A stretch of DNA of 64,000 bases from Mytilus edulis (lineage: Eukaryota; Mollusca; Bivalvia; Mytilida; Mytilidae), in contig NC_092345.1 in NCBI RefSeq assembly GCF_963676685.1, positions 79,363,592 to 79,427,591 on the forward strand. The letters are read 5' to 3'. Positions 42,901-50,905 of this stretch are shown one piece after another. The translations under genes were made by a program, and so were the position numbers. Every line of letters starts with the position of its first letter. Within the stretch, counting starts at the first letter, position 1. The notes below the pieces were generated by a model that made no database searches, had not been told where the DNA came from, and saw nothing but the letters and a program-made list of their open reading frames with translations.

Positions 42901-45323
42901 TTGTTCCTTTCCTTTTGAGGTGCTGACCAAGTGTTGTTACTTTGTAGCCAAATTTTATCTTTTTTTATATAATTACAAAAACCCAAGAAAAGTCAGGTGA
43001 GCGATACAGGCTCTTGAGAGCCTCTAGTTAACTTATATTGTTGATAACTTATTTTGCCTGACGGTTCACACTACTATACTCCATTAGCATAGGTCTTATT
43101 TTTCTGATTGTTATTTTAATTTGATTTTTTAACTTCCCTTGTATTTCTATTTACTTTTGGGTCCATGTAGAGGTTAACCCATAAAACATTTGAATTCTAT
43201 AAATAAATTTATAAAAAATGTATTGAACTCTAATCTTTGTCATTTTAAGGTGGTTTGCGGATGCTATATCAAGTCAATAACCAATCGTATTTGCGAGTAT
43301 GGTCTTGACAAACGATGATAGTCCGTCGGAAGGGAACGATAAATGGCTGACCCGTGTTATGAGAGAGCCATAGCTGTTGCATGTAAAAGACACCCTTGTT
43401 AATTTCGAAAAAGAAAAGACTAATGCCGCTACAAGGCAGCGTGATTCGCACCAGCAAAATGGAAAGGGATTAATATAAGTTTCAATAATTTGTTTGCAAA
43501 TCCACTATAAATAAATATGCTTAAATTAAATAAACCAATCGGAAATTGCAATCTAACTTTGATACATGGTCATACATTATCAGAGGAAGATCTTTACTGG
43601 TTTCGAGGTCACCATGTCAAACGTCAATTTCGTAGTTATCATATAATAGACAAACATTTGTGCAAAAAGAAGTTTCAGGGTACTAAATTAAATACAAAAT
43701 GTGTGAAAGTAACCTTAATTTGATAAATTGTTACATAGATTGATGAGAATATCCCTATTGATGTTGAGCTCAATATATTTACGGCCAAGGTCAACGATAC
43801 TTAACCGACAGAAATGTTTGCAGAAAAGATGTTTCCAGACGCTAAATCAGATGTTTCCAGATGCTTAATCAAATATTGTACATGGGGTTGTAAAGAGGAT
43901 GAGATATATGATCATATAACGAGATAATGAAGAGGGAGGCTCTTTTGATTTGAAGTCTAAGGTTAGGGTCAAACTTACTATACAATACAAGAATACATTT
44001 AAATATATATATATATATATATATGTAGGACTCTAAAGTGCGATGGGGACGCTAATGTACGATGTTCACGCTAAAGTGAGATGGTCTATGCTAAAGTACG
44101 ATGCTTCCATACGCTAAAGTGCGATGGTACGGGGAAAATATAGAGGTAAAAACGTACTATGTATTATGACGTGATCAGTCGTTAATACAAACAAAAAATT
44201 TAACACACCGGAAGATAAATTACAAATAATGTATTAACACCTTTAAAACCAAATGTCAATGACTGAATTTAAACCTGACCGTGCTTTGTCGGCTGAGGAC
44301 AAAATAGTATTCCCATGGATATCAATCATGTATGCTCTCTCTCTCTCTCTCACTTTAGCGTGAGACACCATCGTACTTTAGCGTAGACCATCGCACTTTA
44401 GCCTGACCATTGCACTTTAGAGAACCATCGCACTTTAGAGTCCTACATATATACATTTATAGTATGATGGAAAATGGTAATGGATACGGGCACGACGTGT
44501 AAGGGAGCTTGTTGATTAAATATTTGCAAAATTTAAGCAAACCTGATAAGAGTTGAAAATGGAAAAGGTAGGAAAGGAATTTCACCAGTGAACGTGAAGT
44601 TGGAATTATACTGCAAAGTCGTCATCATTCAGCTTTGTCTTATAGTGGTTGTATGGATTGGGGTATATGAAATATGGATTGAAATATTTCATCAACATGA
44701 AGTTAATGGAGAGCACCCTTAGCTACAATTAGTTCCACAGATTTAGATGAAGTGCCATTCAGGTAATGCAATTTTTGACTGGTTAGCGCGAAGATGTTTG
44801 TTCGCATACCTTTGCGCAACACGTATCGGTGTGTTCGAATATTAACCTGGCTGGAAAACATTTCATAACAGCCAACTTCTAAAATCAGTTTTTTTCAAAT
44901 TCTTTCATTTAGAAACATAATAGTATTTTTCCTATATGTATAATCTTTATTAAAAACGGAAAATTGTAGATTACGGAACTTAAAGCTATTGCGTAAACCT
45001 TTTATATACTAGTATAACTTTTTTAAGTATATTTTTTCAATATTTAAAATAATTATAACATTTCGACCGAGTATACTAACACTTCATCATTATTTATCAT
45101 TCATTAATACTCCAATATAACTTTTAGAAAATGGCGACTACGGTTTATACAGATAGAGATATTTATGCATAACAATATCTTGAAAAGAGCTAAAAATATA
45201 ATCAACTGTACTAATACTAAACAACAGTGCTAATACTAAGCAACTGTACTTATAGTTGATTGACTATTGTTAATACATACCTGCTGTAGAAACGATAAAA
45301 CAGAGTAAAATTATAAATTTCAT
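21838..45323 (-). CDS. Modular secreted low-complexity protein; 13-exon model, every intron phase 1
   Basis: Coding exons on the minus strand: 45281-45323, 40915-42237, 40433-40510, 38826-38873, 38297-38320, 37037-37075, 36207-36575, 34829-34912, 31408-32301, 27027-27107, 26357-26371, 23538-24275, 21838-21935. The joined model is 1278 codons including the stop. It starts with signal peptide MKFIILLCFIVSTA, then Gly/Gln/Phe-, Asn/Ser-, Met/Gly- and Arg/Thr-rich segments. Every internal exon is a multiple of three with phase-1 ends, so any of them can be skipped in frame, as in elastin genes. Exons 2-12 encode no Lys, Cys or Tyr. Best guess: a secreted extracellular-matrix or elastomeric (shell, ligament or byssus) protein. 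I do not recognise a named gene. Joins rest on splice consensus, phase and composition only; exons 3, 5, 11 and 13 are the least certain. Alternative ends exist (see exon 9). Confidence 0.65.
23120..23340 (-). mobile_element. Solo hammerhead-bearing repeat (Penelope/retrozyme family)
   Basis: The minus strand reads from ACTAAGGCTTTTCTAACTC through ATGCTCTTCAACTTCGTACC, the hammerhead, and GTCCTGGTATCTATGATGAG. The same order of sub-motifs appears around 17830-17960. Only one repeat is present, comparable to a solo LTR. Confidence 0.6.
23170..23217 (-). ncRNA. Hammerhead ribozyme, type I, intact core, in the last intron
   Basis: On the minus strand the core is complete: CTGATGA, stem II GTCT/AGAC with loop TTTGT, GAAAC, and the minimal stem III ending in CGTC. 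Cleavage is predicted between 23177 and 23176. Helix I pairs TGTCA with TGGCG. The surrounding 23140-23340 belongs to the same repeat family as 16947-17965. It is in the sense orientation of the modular gene. Confidence 0.75.
23538..24275 (-). CDS. Exon 12 of the modular gene: Arg-rich 33-residue repeat domain
   Basis: A 738-nt exon (246 codons) opening after CCACTATCAG and ending at AGAT|GTAAGTTG, phase 1 at both ends. It encodes RGQIRRMPTREDIQRIRTQQ, then three tandem 33-residue repeats (core TRRTRGEFRDTEM, then TELQAV and TSRTQN), a decayed fourth, two AATLPEQRQT decapeptides and a FAIVPMNVEQ/LAIVPIDNN pair. It is rich in Arg, Thr and Gln with no Lys, Cys, Tyr or Trp. If unspliced at its 3' edge it would end at TAA 23521-23523. 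Confidence 0.75.
24276..26356. other. Intron between exons 11 and 12
   Basis: Mostly unassigned AT-rich sequence. A possible alternative last exon starts at 25915 on the minus strand after TATTTGTCAG, reading GAFGNIIHVK then TGA, with AATAAA about 110 nt further on. It introduces Lys and is weakly supported. Confidence 0.3.
26357..26371 (-). CDS. Exon 11 of the modular gene (candidate): 15-nt microexon
   Basis: A 15-nt segment GAGGCACCAATCAAG between TTTTTAATTATAG and |GTTAGA, phase 1 at both ends, adding GTNQ-type residues. Microexons this small can arise by chance in AT-rich DNA; the matching phase and composition are the only support. Confidence 0.35.
26441..26732. mobile_element. TTAA-flanked MITE, about 290 bp, in an intron
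   Basis: Ends are inverted repeats: TTAAGGATGTAGCTAGGTGAG at the left and the reverse complement TTAAGGATGTACTTAGGTCAG at the right. TTAA at both ends suits the target site of piggyBac-type transposons, although TTAA may simply be part of the repeat. An internal CGGACTTTTGTC also has an inverted partner. No ORF. Confidence 0.55.
27027..27107 (-). CDS. Exon 10 of the modular gene: short linker
   Basis: 81 nt between TTTCTAG and TCCG|GTAAGA, phase 1 at both ends. Encodes APSLENELISFLGLDPQFTM then PSLGTS. Its start (APS) echoes exon 9 (APSS). Its presence downstream of the possible stop in exon 9 argues that at least some transcripts continue. Confidence 0.6.
27970..28432. repeat. Tandem repeat, unit 73-85 bp, six copies
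   Basis: Units share CAATCTACACGTGAATG, TAAATTAAGACATGTTA, a variable AT spacer, and GGTCAAATTGACCG (itself palindromic). Unit length varies because of the AT spacer. It lies in the intron between exons 9 and 10. Confidence 0.8.
28601..29319. mobile_element. 719-bp palindromic element with arms of about 310 bp
   Basis: Left CTTAAGGTAGCACAATACAA and right TTGTATTGTGCTACCTTAAG are perfect reverse complements. The arms stay alignable for about 300 bp (for example ATGTCCATACTTGAATGAAT versus ATTCATTCAAGTATGGACAT) around a spacer of about 100 bp. TTAA sits at both ends. A 95-codon minus-strand ORF across the centre has no recognisable domain. Probably a foldback or long-TIR MITE. Confidence 0.75.
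29729..29742. repeat. Homopolymer C run
   Basis: An uninterrupted run of C within intronic AT-rich DNA; another lies at about 38005-38018. Both could be length-variable or sequencing-error prone. Confidence 0.8.
29965..30040 (-). repeat. Dispersed repeat family A fragment
   Basis: GGTTGTCTCATTGGAAATCATACCACATC on the plus strand is the reverse complement of the family A head. Only the head end is retained. Confidence 0.55.
31408..32301 (-). CDS. Exon 9 of the modular gene: Met/Gly-rich, abductin-like domain
   Basis: An 894-nt exon (298 codons) opening after ATATTTTCAG with APSSNTLWSGMPD. It carries a Met/Gly block (GGMGGMPPGGMGGM and variants, about 60 residues), a Ser/Thr/Gly spacer, then five tandem copies of an eight-residue NPFGSQGG repeat and a TGTNGAAST tail. 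The Met-Gly-Gly texture recalls abductin of the bivalve hinge ligament. The 3' edge is ambiguous: TTTG|GTAATT can splice in phase 1 to exon 10, or translation can run five codons on to TAA at 31394-31396, giving a MANMFGNLL C-terminus. One Trp; no Lys, Cys or Tyr. Confidence 0.8.
32570..32695 (+). repeat. Dispersed repeat family A fragment
   Basis: GAAGATGTGGTATGATTGCA then a diverged body ending near GGTCACCGGAAAG. Intronic. Confidence 0.6.
32787..32832 (+). ncRNA. Hammerhead remnant lacking the cleavage site
   Basis: CTGACGAGTCTTACAAAGAC followed by GAAAC keeps the core and stem II, but the stem III/GTC part is replaced by ATTTGCTTTGC, so it cannot cleave at the usual position. It lies antisense to the modular gene within an intron. 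The GTACCGTTGATG downstream also resembles the family. Confidence 0.5.
34010..34155 (+). repeat. Dispersed repeat family A fragment
   Basis: Contains AACAACTCTCCACAAGAGACC, GGTCATCGTACGGCGTTC and GTCAGCTATAAAAGGCATC, that is the body of the family without its head. Intronic. Confidence 0.65.
34829..34912 (-). CDS. Exon 8 of the modular gene: Ser/Thr-rich linker
   Basis: 84 nt between ATATTAG and AATG|GTAATT, phase 1 at both ends, encoding GSSTGSSSSTGTQLPSQTLG and then TSNTAGTN. A possible O-glycosylated spacer between exons 7 and 9. Confidence 0.75.
36207..36575 (-). CDS. Exon 7 of the modular gene: Asn/Ser/Phe/Gly domain
   Basis: A 369-nt exon (123 codons) that opens after a long pyrimidine tract ending TTGAAG and closes at CCAG|GTTAGG, phase 1 at both ends. 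It starts VDLANFANFGQPEIFPAG and contains QNIMGLSEFGLPENSG, SFDPSNFGIG and SDGFGPSNALG. Less repetitive and more acidic than the other exons, with no Lys, Cys, Tyr or Trp. Predicted disordered. Confidence 0.75.
37037..37075 (-). CDS. Exon 6 of the modular gene: short linker
   Basis: 39 nt between AATTACAG and ACAG|GTTAGA, phase 1 at both ends, encoding GFLFPTNSLSMST. The hydrophobic FLF patch is unusual within the protein. Confidence 0.6.
38297..38320 (-). CDS. Exon 5 of the modular gene: 24-nt microexon
   Basis: 24 nt between ATCTTTCAG and GCAG|GTCAGT, phase 1 at both ends, encoding R-TGAGTGA and the first base of a Gly codon. Both splice sites are good and the composition matches the neighbouring exons. 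Confidence 0.6.
38826..38873 (-). CDS. Exon 4 of the modular gene: Arg-rich linker
   Basis: 48 nt between TATTTTCTAG and the donor ACAC|GTAAGA, phase 1 at both ends. It encodes RRRVLATRRRNALRT. The ATRRR pattern echoes ATRRG at the end of exon 2. Confidence 0.7.
39225..39378. repeat. Duplicated block of about 80 bp
   Basis: TTACAAAGGTTTCTATTGGTC through TTCATACGAATGGTTTGA is followed by a second copy (TTACAAAGGTTTCTATAGGTC through TTCATATGAATGGTTTGA). Recent local duplication inside an intron. Confidence 0.75.
40433..40510 (-). CDS. Exon 3 of the modular gene (candidate): Arg-rich linker
   Basis: Opens after the acceptor ACTATATTTATAG. A 78-nt phase-1/1 exon ends at a weak donor CAA|GTAGGC and encodes ALRRGGRDPRQGVTVQRTRV followed by FPRQFT, again free of Lys, Cys and Tyr. 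Without splicing the frame continues to TAA at 40356, which would make it an alternative last exon that gains Trp and Tyr. The composition favours splicing. Confidence 0.5.
40915..42237 (-). CDS. Exon 2 of the modular gene: Gly/Phe/Gln-rich repeat domain
   Basis: This 1323-nt exon (441 codons) opens after CCTTTTTACAG and closes at ACAG|GTTTGT, both phase 1. After AQQQNQRQTTGFGG come Gly-rich segments with FGGPGG and GRPGG, a Thr/Gln patch (TGTQTGTQPSTQTG), five copies of a ten-residue GAGMNPFGGG repeat and about three of an 18-residue GQFGGGAGLGQFGGATPT repeat. The end, DPVTGNRVRPLTNDVANNA, is less repetitive. It contains no Lys, Cys, Tyr or Trp. Proline-rich ORFs on the opposite strand over this interval are shadows of the repeats. 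Confidence 0.85.
42393..42592. repeat. 24-bp minisatellite in intron 1
   Basis: About eight copies of GACTTATTTGTAGCTCTTATGATT. The unit length divisible by three creates an open frame on the plus strand with an eight-residue DLFVALMI-like repeat. There is no sign that it is translated. Confidence 0.85.
42602..43028. repeat. Dispersed bivalve repeat with hairpin ends
   Basis: Starts TTTTAGCTCACCTGGCCCGA with GGCCCGAAGGGCC and ends GGCTCTTGAGAGCC, both self-complementary. Inside, a block beginning AGAGAACCACTGAATGGAAT and ending GTTGTTACTTTGTAGCC occurs twice about 175 bp apart. I recognise the ends as a recurrent element in mollusc DNA; the class is uncertain. Located in intron 1. Confidence 0.6.
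43360..43520 (+). repeat. Dispersed repeat family B
   Basis: Contains GTAAAAGACACCCTTG, GCCGCTACAAGGCAGC, and ends AATCCACTATAAATAAATATG. A second copy is at 61185-61300. Possibly the tail of a SINE or LINE. Confidence 0.55.
44026..44445. mobile_element. Foldback-type element with five CTAAAGTGCGATGG motifs per arm
   Basis: TAGGACTCTAAAGTGCGATG at the left end is exactly reverse-complemented at the right end. Each arm carries about five copies of a 14-16 bp motif (CTAAAGTGCGATGG with variants), in opposite orientations. The centre is unique and non-coding. TA at each end may be a target-site duplication. Lies in intron 1. Confidence 0.7.
45281..45323 (-). CDS. Exon 1 of the modular gene: signal peptide
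   Basis: Encodes MKFIILLCFIVSTA plus the first base of the next codon, then donor GCAG|GTATGT. The ATG at 45323 has A at -3 (GAAAATGAAA). An in-frame ATG seven codons upstream (45344, adding MVQQLKK) has a poorer context. Upstream, TTTTCCTTTCAG at 45460-45471 is a strong acceptor, so this exon probably spans 45281-45459 and the 5' UTR continues in an earlier exon. The hydrophobic stretch followed by STA fits a cleaved signal peptide: the protein should enter the secretory pathway. Confidence 0.75.
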
Positions 45324-45459
45324 TTTCTTCAGTTGTTGTACCATATGTTGTCAAATTCTTGTCTTCTGATTGTCTTTCTTGTTGCCACTTTCGGAATTAA
45401 AAATCCTGAACACTTTCTTGGTTTTAAAGTGGACAGCGGAACTTGTTATCTGTAAAGTG
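45282..45459 (-). other. 5' UTR portion of exon 1 (45324-45459) plus coding start
   Basis: Between the acceptor TTTTCCTTTCAG and the MKF start codon lie about 136 nt of presumptive leader containing one in-frame upstream ATG (45344). Confidence 0.4.
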
Positions 45460-45464
45460 CTGAA

Positions 45465-46335
45465 AGGAAAAGGTATTCAATCAAAGATTTAACAACGCAC
45501 GAATCCCCTGTAATGTTCTGCCATTTAACGAATCGGTAGGTTTTGTAAAGTGTAAAATTAGTAATTCATCAAGTTTTTATCTAACTTAAATTTAGTTTTT
45601 CCTTTGTTCAAGTAATGCATCATGTATCACGAGACTTTGAAATACACGTCATCACCGTCTGCTGTCGATTTTACCGCAAATGAAGGTATAATTGGGGACC
45701 TGTAGGTTTATAAATACCGAATTGAATTTTTAATAATTTAATATATTCCAAGTCACTCAAAGGACATTTTTTTAAATTTTAGTTATAATGGTCTATGATG
45801 GTTGAAATTTGTAGACAACATGTACAAACGAATTACATTTACGATGTACTTCGGTCATCATGTTCAGGAGAAAATTTGCGAGTTATTTGGATTTCAAATA
45901 AAATATTTATAATAAGGTTTTTATGTGTATCTTGTCGAAATAGAACTAAAAATACCAATAACATATCATAAATCAATGAATTTTTTTTCTAACTTGGTAT
46001 ATGACAGTTCTTGTCCATTCGTTTTTGATGCGTTTTGTTATTTGATTTTGCCATGTGATAATGGACTTTCCGAATTGATTTTCCTCTAAGTTCAGTATTT
46101 TTGTAATTTTACTTTTTTTCTGGTTGGAAAAATATATTGCTTTAAAAAAATTGATACTAAGAAAACCTTTCACGCTAGACAAGAATTCTTTAAACGTTAA
46201 ATATGATTCAATCACCTGTAATTTCAGTTTAAAAACTAATATTACACGTTAATATCATTCGTATATTTTGCTTTAGAAAGTTAAACTCTGAAAATCTTAG
46301 GGTTTCGTAAATTCTCTCAATTCTTTGTTTATATA
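45465..46335. other. Upstream region of the modular gene, unassigned
   Basis: AT-rich with a chance ORF at 45973-46215. If a 5' UTR intron exists, this is part of it. Confidence 0.4.
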
Positions 46336-46337
46336 GA

Positions 46338-46690
46338 TATAGGAAGATGTGGTGTGAGTGCCAATGAGACAACTCTCCATACAAATAACAATTTAAAAAG
46401 TAAACCATTATAGGTTAAAGTACGGCCTTCAACACGGAGCCTTAGCTCACACCGAACAACAAGCTATAAAGGGCCCCAAAATTACTAGTGTAAAACCATT
46501 CAAACGGGAAAACCAACGGTCTAATCTATATAAACAAAACGAGAAACGAGAAACACGTATATATTACATAAACAAACGACAACTACTGTACATCAGATTC
46601 CTGACTTAGGACAGGTGCAAACATTTGCAGCGGGATTAAACGTTTTAATGGATCCAAACCTTCTCCCTTTTTCTGAAACAATAGCATAAC
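46338..46690 (+). repeat. Dispersed repeat family A, long variant
   Basis: Runs from GAAGATGTGGTGTGAGTGCC through AAGTACGGCCTTCAACACGG, AAGCTATAAAGGGCCCCAAA and ACTGTACATCAGATTCCTGA to GATTAAACGTTTTAATGG. It matches 61680-62040 along its length, which makes the long variant a distinct subfamily. Confidence 0.8.
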
Positions 46691-47156
46691 ATCACAACAA
46701 AGAAAAACATACGATAAAATATCAATTGGCAGACTTAACTCAATCAAAAAACGTATGATTAAACAATGAACGAATAAATTTGATCTGCGATATCTGAATA
46801 CAAATGCACAGTTAATTAAATATTAGAGACAAACATTAATGACCAAAAAGCTAACAAACAAATTCAAAAACAGGACATGACTGAGAAATATTTAACCAAT
46901 CAATGTTCACTTTAGAAAAAAACCGGTTTTTTTATAATCTTGAAGTTTATACAAATGTTGTAAGAATAAGTGAAGATATTACAAATAATCAAAGCTGGTG
47001 TACAGACAAGATCCGTATAAATAAAAAATGACAAAAAAGCATTATAAACAGTATCAACAGGTCGAATTAACAAGAAAATATCCCCATTTCCACTACTTTT
47101 TTGTTTTTTGTTTTTTCTCTATACCAACTCATTTGTGTTTCCGAAAGTTTAGATTC

Positions 47157-47243
47157 GATATACCTTCATAGTATAATCGATATACCTTCATAGTATAATC
47201 GATATACCTTCATAGTATAATCGATATACCTTCATAGTATAAT
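47157..47243. repeat. 22-bp tandem repeat, four copies
   Basis: Near-identical copies of TCGATATACCTTCATAGTATAA. Recent microsatellite-like expansion. Confidence 0.9.
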
Positions 47244-47419
47244 CAGAAGTTGGAGTTGATATCCAATTTGCCATTTACATGCCACCGTATCAGTTATTGA
47301 TATTGTTAATTTACAGAATCACTTTAAAAAAAATATGTTCATCGGTTGATCTCATGTAATCATAATTTGAAATATTAATTATCTTAAACTTCTAAAATGA
47401 TAACGAAAAATAACCTTAC

Positions 47420-47475
47420 CGATTGAACTGAAAAACTTTCGTTGAAAATTATTTCATGTAAGTTTATATTTCTAT
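47420..47475 (-). promoter_or_regulatory. Possible first non-coding exon and TATA-like promoter of the modular gene
   Basis: On the minus strand AAATATAAAC (about 47461-47470) is followed about 37 bp later by an initiator-like TTTTTCAGTTC and then by a good donor TCG|GTAAGG at 47420/47419. This could be a short 5' UTR exon spliced to 45459. It rests on motifs only. Confidence 0.2.
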
Positions 47476-47982
47476 TTATTTTCTTTCAACTGAAATGCTG
47501 GTAATTTCCCTTACGTGGAGTCGGTTGGTGCGGTTATATTCCGATAAGTAATTTCTAACAATCATATGACTATGTATATTTACAGAAGACAGATTGTTTC
47601 ATTCACGTAAAAACAACAAGACATAAATAAACAACTGTCATTCATGTCAATTTATATAAAATAAGTATAAATCATCTATTTGTATATTTACAAAGCTTGT
47701 TAAATAAATGCTTTATAGTAAAGTTTAAAGACTATAAAAAAAAAGGAAACCAATACCAGAGAAGGTACAAGAAGGTCTTTTGTTTTGGTTAACAGCGTTT
47801 CACAGACTGTGTAACAACAATATGTATGTCATCTAGAAAAATATATGATTTATCTTTGTGGCAAAATCAAAATGTAACAATAGTTAAAACATCGTATGTA
47901 TTCATATAATTTGATTTTTTCTGTTTCAGAAGAGAACAATTAGTAAAGACTCCCAAAATGTCTTCTAATAATACTATGATTC

Positions 47983-48098
47983 TTTTATAAAGGTAGATCG
48001 GGTATCTTCAGAGGTGTATCTTTTATAAAGGTAGATCGGGTATCTTCAGAGGTGTATCTTTTATAAAGATAGATCGGGTATCTTCAGAGGTGCATCTT
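47983..48098. repeat. 38-bp tandem repeat, three copies
   Basis: Copies of CTTTTATAAAGGTAGATCGG plus GTATCTTCAGAGGTGTAT, differing at one or two bases. Confidence 0.9.
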
Positions 48099-50535
48099 TT
48101 TCTGAGCATCCCTTTTGGTTATGTTATATTGCAAAAATATTTTTTTGTTTAAAATTATTTTACCAGTATCATTCAATATAAAACTGAAACTTCTAAACAT
48201 TGAAATTTGAAACTTTCAAAAAACTAAGTGGCGTTAAGTTTATCTGAAAGATTTAGAAAATCCCATTAATAAGGAATTTGATAGGAAAATTTCGGATTTT
48301 TCAAGAAAATAATGCCCGTGACCCCTATTTTTCATTATTTAATAATAATAATAATAAAAAGCAATGCTGTACGAAATTGATACACGTAAATACTAACATG
48401 ATTTTCTTGAAAATGATTTTCGCTTTCATGGCAGTTGTCTAAACAAGGTTCTGAATGGAAAAGCTGAAGACGTATCTTAAAAATTTAAGGACTTTACATG
48501 TAGTATGATTTGGCTGACCATAATGGAATATATGTGTCACAGATGACCGCGAATATATTCCATTCGTGAGGTCATTATTTGGTTTTCCTTTCCTCGATAT
48601 TTATATTTGTCACCGGATTTTGTTTGCCATTATAAACACGTTTTGTGCTATGGATATAATTGTAATTCTCATTTGGTTAATTTACTCAGACGTCACTAGT
48701 CTAAATATGTAACACCAAAACGTCACATCAAACTAAGCCTTCTTTATTCCTATATTTACTTCACTATATATCAATGTTATCAAAAAATGATAGGCTTATT
48801 GTCACTAAGTAATGTAAAAGTGTTAAAAAGTCTAACACTTTTTATTATTAAACTTAAGAACATTTTGTAAAATTATTTGGTTAAAAATGTATTTTGTATG
48901 TGTTTTCCTTTGTTACACCCACCATTGTTTTGTATTGTTTGTAAATATGTAAATATTGTATTCCTCTTGTTACACGTATGTATTGTGTCTGAGTGATCAA
49001 ATAAAAGTTGAAGTTTAGTAAATCAATAAGTTTTTTTGAGTGCAATTATGTTAAAAATATGTTTGGTGAATTATATTTCTTTTTGTATATATATTTATAC
49101 TTTTCGCGCGAAATAAAGATTTTGAATATCAATAAAAAGCTATAGTAATTTTAAATCATTGATACTTCAACAAATATCACGTGATTTCAAGATGGAGAGT
49201 CCAGTGAATTTGCGACATGACCGAATTACTTTTAAATCACCAGTACTTATTACGAGATAAACAGATGTGTCCATATTGACTAAGTTTAGCTTTCTTAAAG
49301 CCTGTTACTTTTGCCGTGAACTCGAAAATGAATGTTAAAGTCGTTACATAGAATTCAGTTTCGGGTCTTTTCAATTTGAAAGATTAAATTGCTTCATTAT
49401 AATTATACAGACATAACACTGAAAATTAAACCTAATAGTGTTTGAATTATATTTACATATCTAAAACATACCATAAAGCAATTTTAACGTAAACTAAAAC
49501 ACATCGCTTCTACTTTGTCACTTTTAGAGTAATTAGACAGGGTTGCCAAATGTTACATCTTATATTCGTATATTACAAGCACTTGTACATCTTGACACAA
49601 ACAAAACTGATTTTTTATTTAAATGAAGTGCTTTAAATATGCTGAATTAACTGATATAGTTATATGACTATATATTTTAAAACTCGTTGTGTAAAACACA
49701 TGATTTCATTTTATCATTTAGCATTCTTACTGTTTAAAACCGACAATGGTCATATTTATCTTTATGGATCCAGCTTCCGAAAAAAGCAATTATAAAAATA
49801 CTATTTCAAAATTATTCAATTATTATTAAAAAAATTAAAGGTAATTCAATAAAAAAAAATGTAAAATTTTCAGTGAATAAAAAAAATCAATAAATAAACA
49901 AACTGAAAAATCGGAATTATCAATAAAAAATTAAAAATTATACAAATATCAATAAATAAATATAGAATTAGAATCTTACTGTTTCGCACGAACTTCTTTG
50001 AGGACACCAGGGACACTTCTGTTTCAATAAGAGCTAGGAGGCATTATTGACAAAGTGCTATAAACACGACATATTGATTGGGCGAAGAATGCACATGTCA
50101 ATATCATGTATCAAATGTAATTTACTTCTCCTTTTTATGTTGTAATGTCTTATCTGACACTATTTATCAAGTTCATGTAAGGACATTTAAATTGCTGTTC
50201 TTGATAGTAAATGCCATTTGTGTATATGATATCTTGATTTTTTACTTTCTAAACAATAACCTTATTGCTCTCTCAAAGCTTTTCAGATTTTAAAAGTAAA
50301 TCTTAATTGCGTTTATATGAGTAGATTCCAAAATGAAATCAAAAGCTGAACACAAGGTGTATAACAGATTATTGTACCAGCTTTCATGATGTGTATTCTC
50401 CTTATCTAGAATGTGGTCGGCATGCAAACATCGTTTTGAAAGATAAAAAAACACCTCAGTGACATAAAATTTCCATCATAATAATCTTTAGAAAAACGAG
50501 GGTTGACAGGATTATACACATATTTTCATATAAAA
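48099..50535. other. Gene-free AT-rich DNA
   Basis: No domain-bearing ORF, tRNA or element boundary recognised. The ORF at 50078-50293 is AT-driven and unsupported. Confidence 0.5.
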
Positions 50536-50537
50536 AC

Positions 50538-50905
50538 TGGAAGATGTGGTTTAATTACAAATAAGACTACTCTCAATCAGAGACCAAATGATATAGAAGC
50601 CAACAACTATAGGTCATTGCACGGCCTTCATCAATGAGCAAAACCCGTACCGCGTAATCAGCTATAAAATGCCCCGAAATGACCATTGTAAAACCATTGA
50701 ACGAGAAATATAACGACCTGATGTATGTAAAATATAATGAACGAAATACGAATATAATATATAACCCAACAAACGAGGACGTCTGAATTACGGACTCCTG
50801 ACTTCAAACAAGCACATACTAAATGTGGCAGGGGCAACCATGTTAGCGGGCGCCTAACCCTCCTTTGACCTTGAACAGTGGTGTAACAGAACATCATCTC
50901 CTGCG
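50538..50905 (+). repeat. Dispersed repeat family A, long variant
   Basis: From GAAGATGTGGTTTAATTACA through GGTCATTGCACGGCCTTCAT, GTAATCAGCTATAAAATGCC and ATGTTAGCGGGCGCCTAACC to GTGGTGTAACAGAACATCATC. The minus-strand ORF across it is a shadow. Confidence 0.75.
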
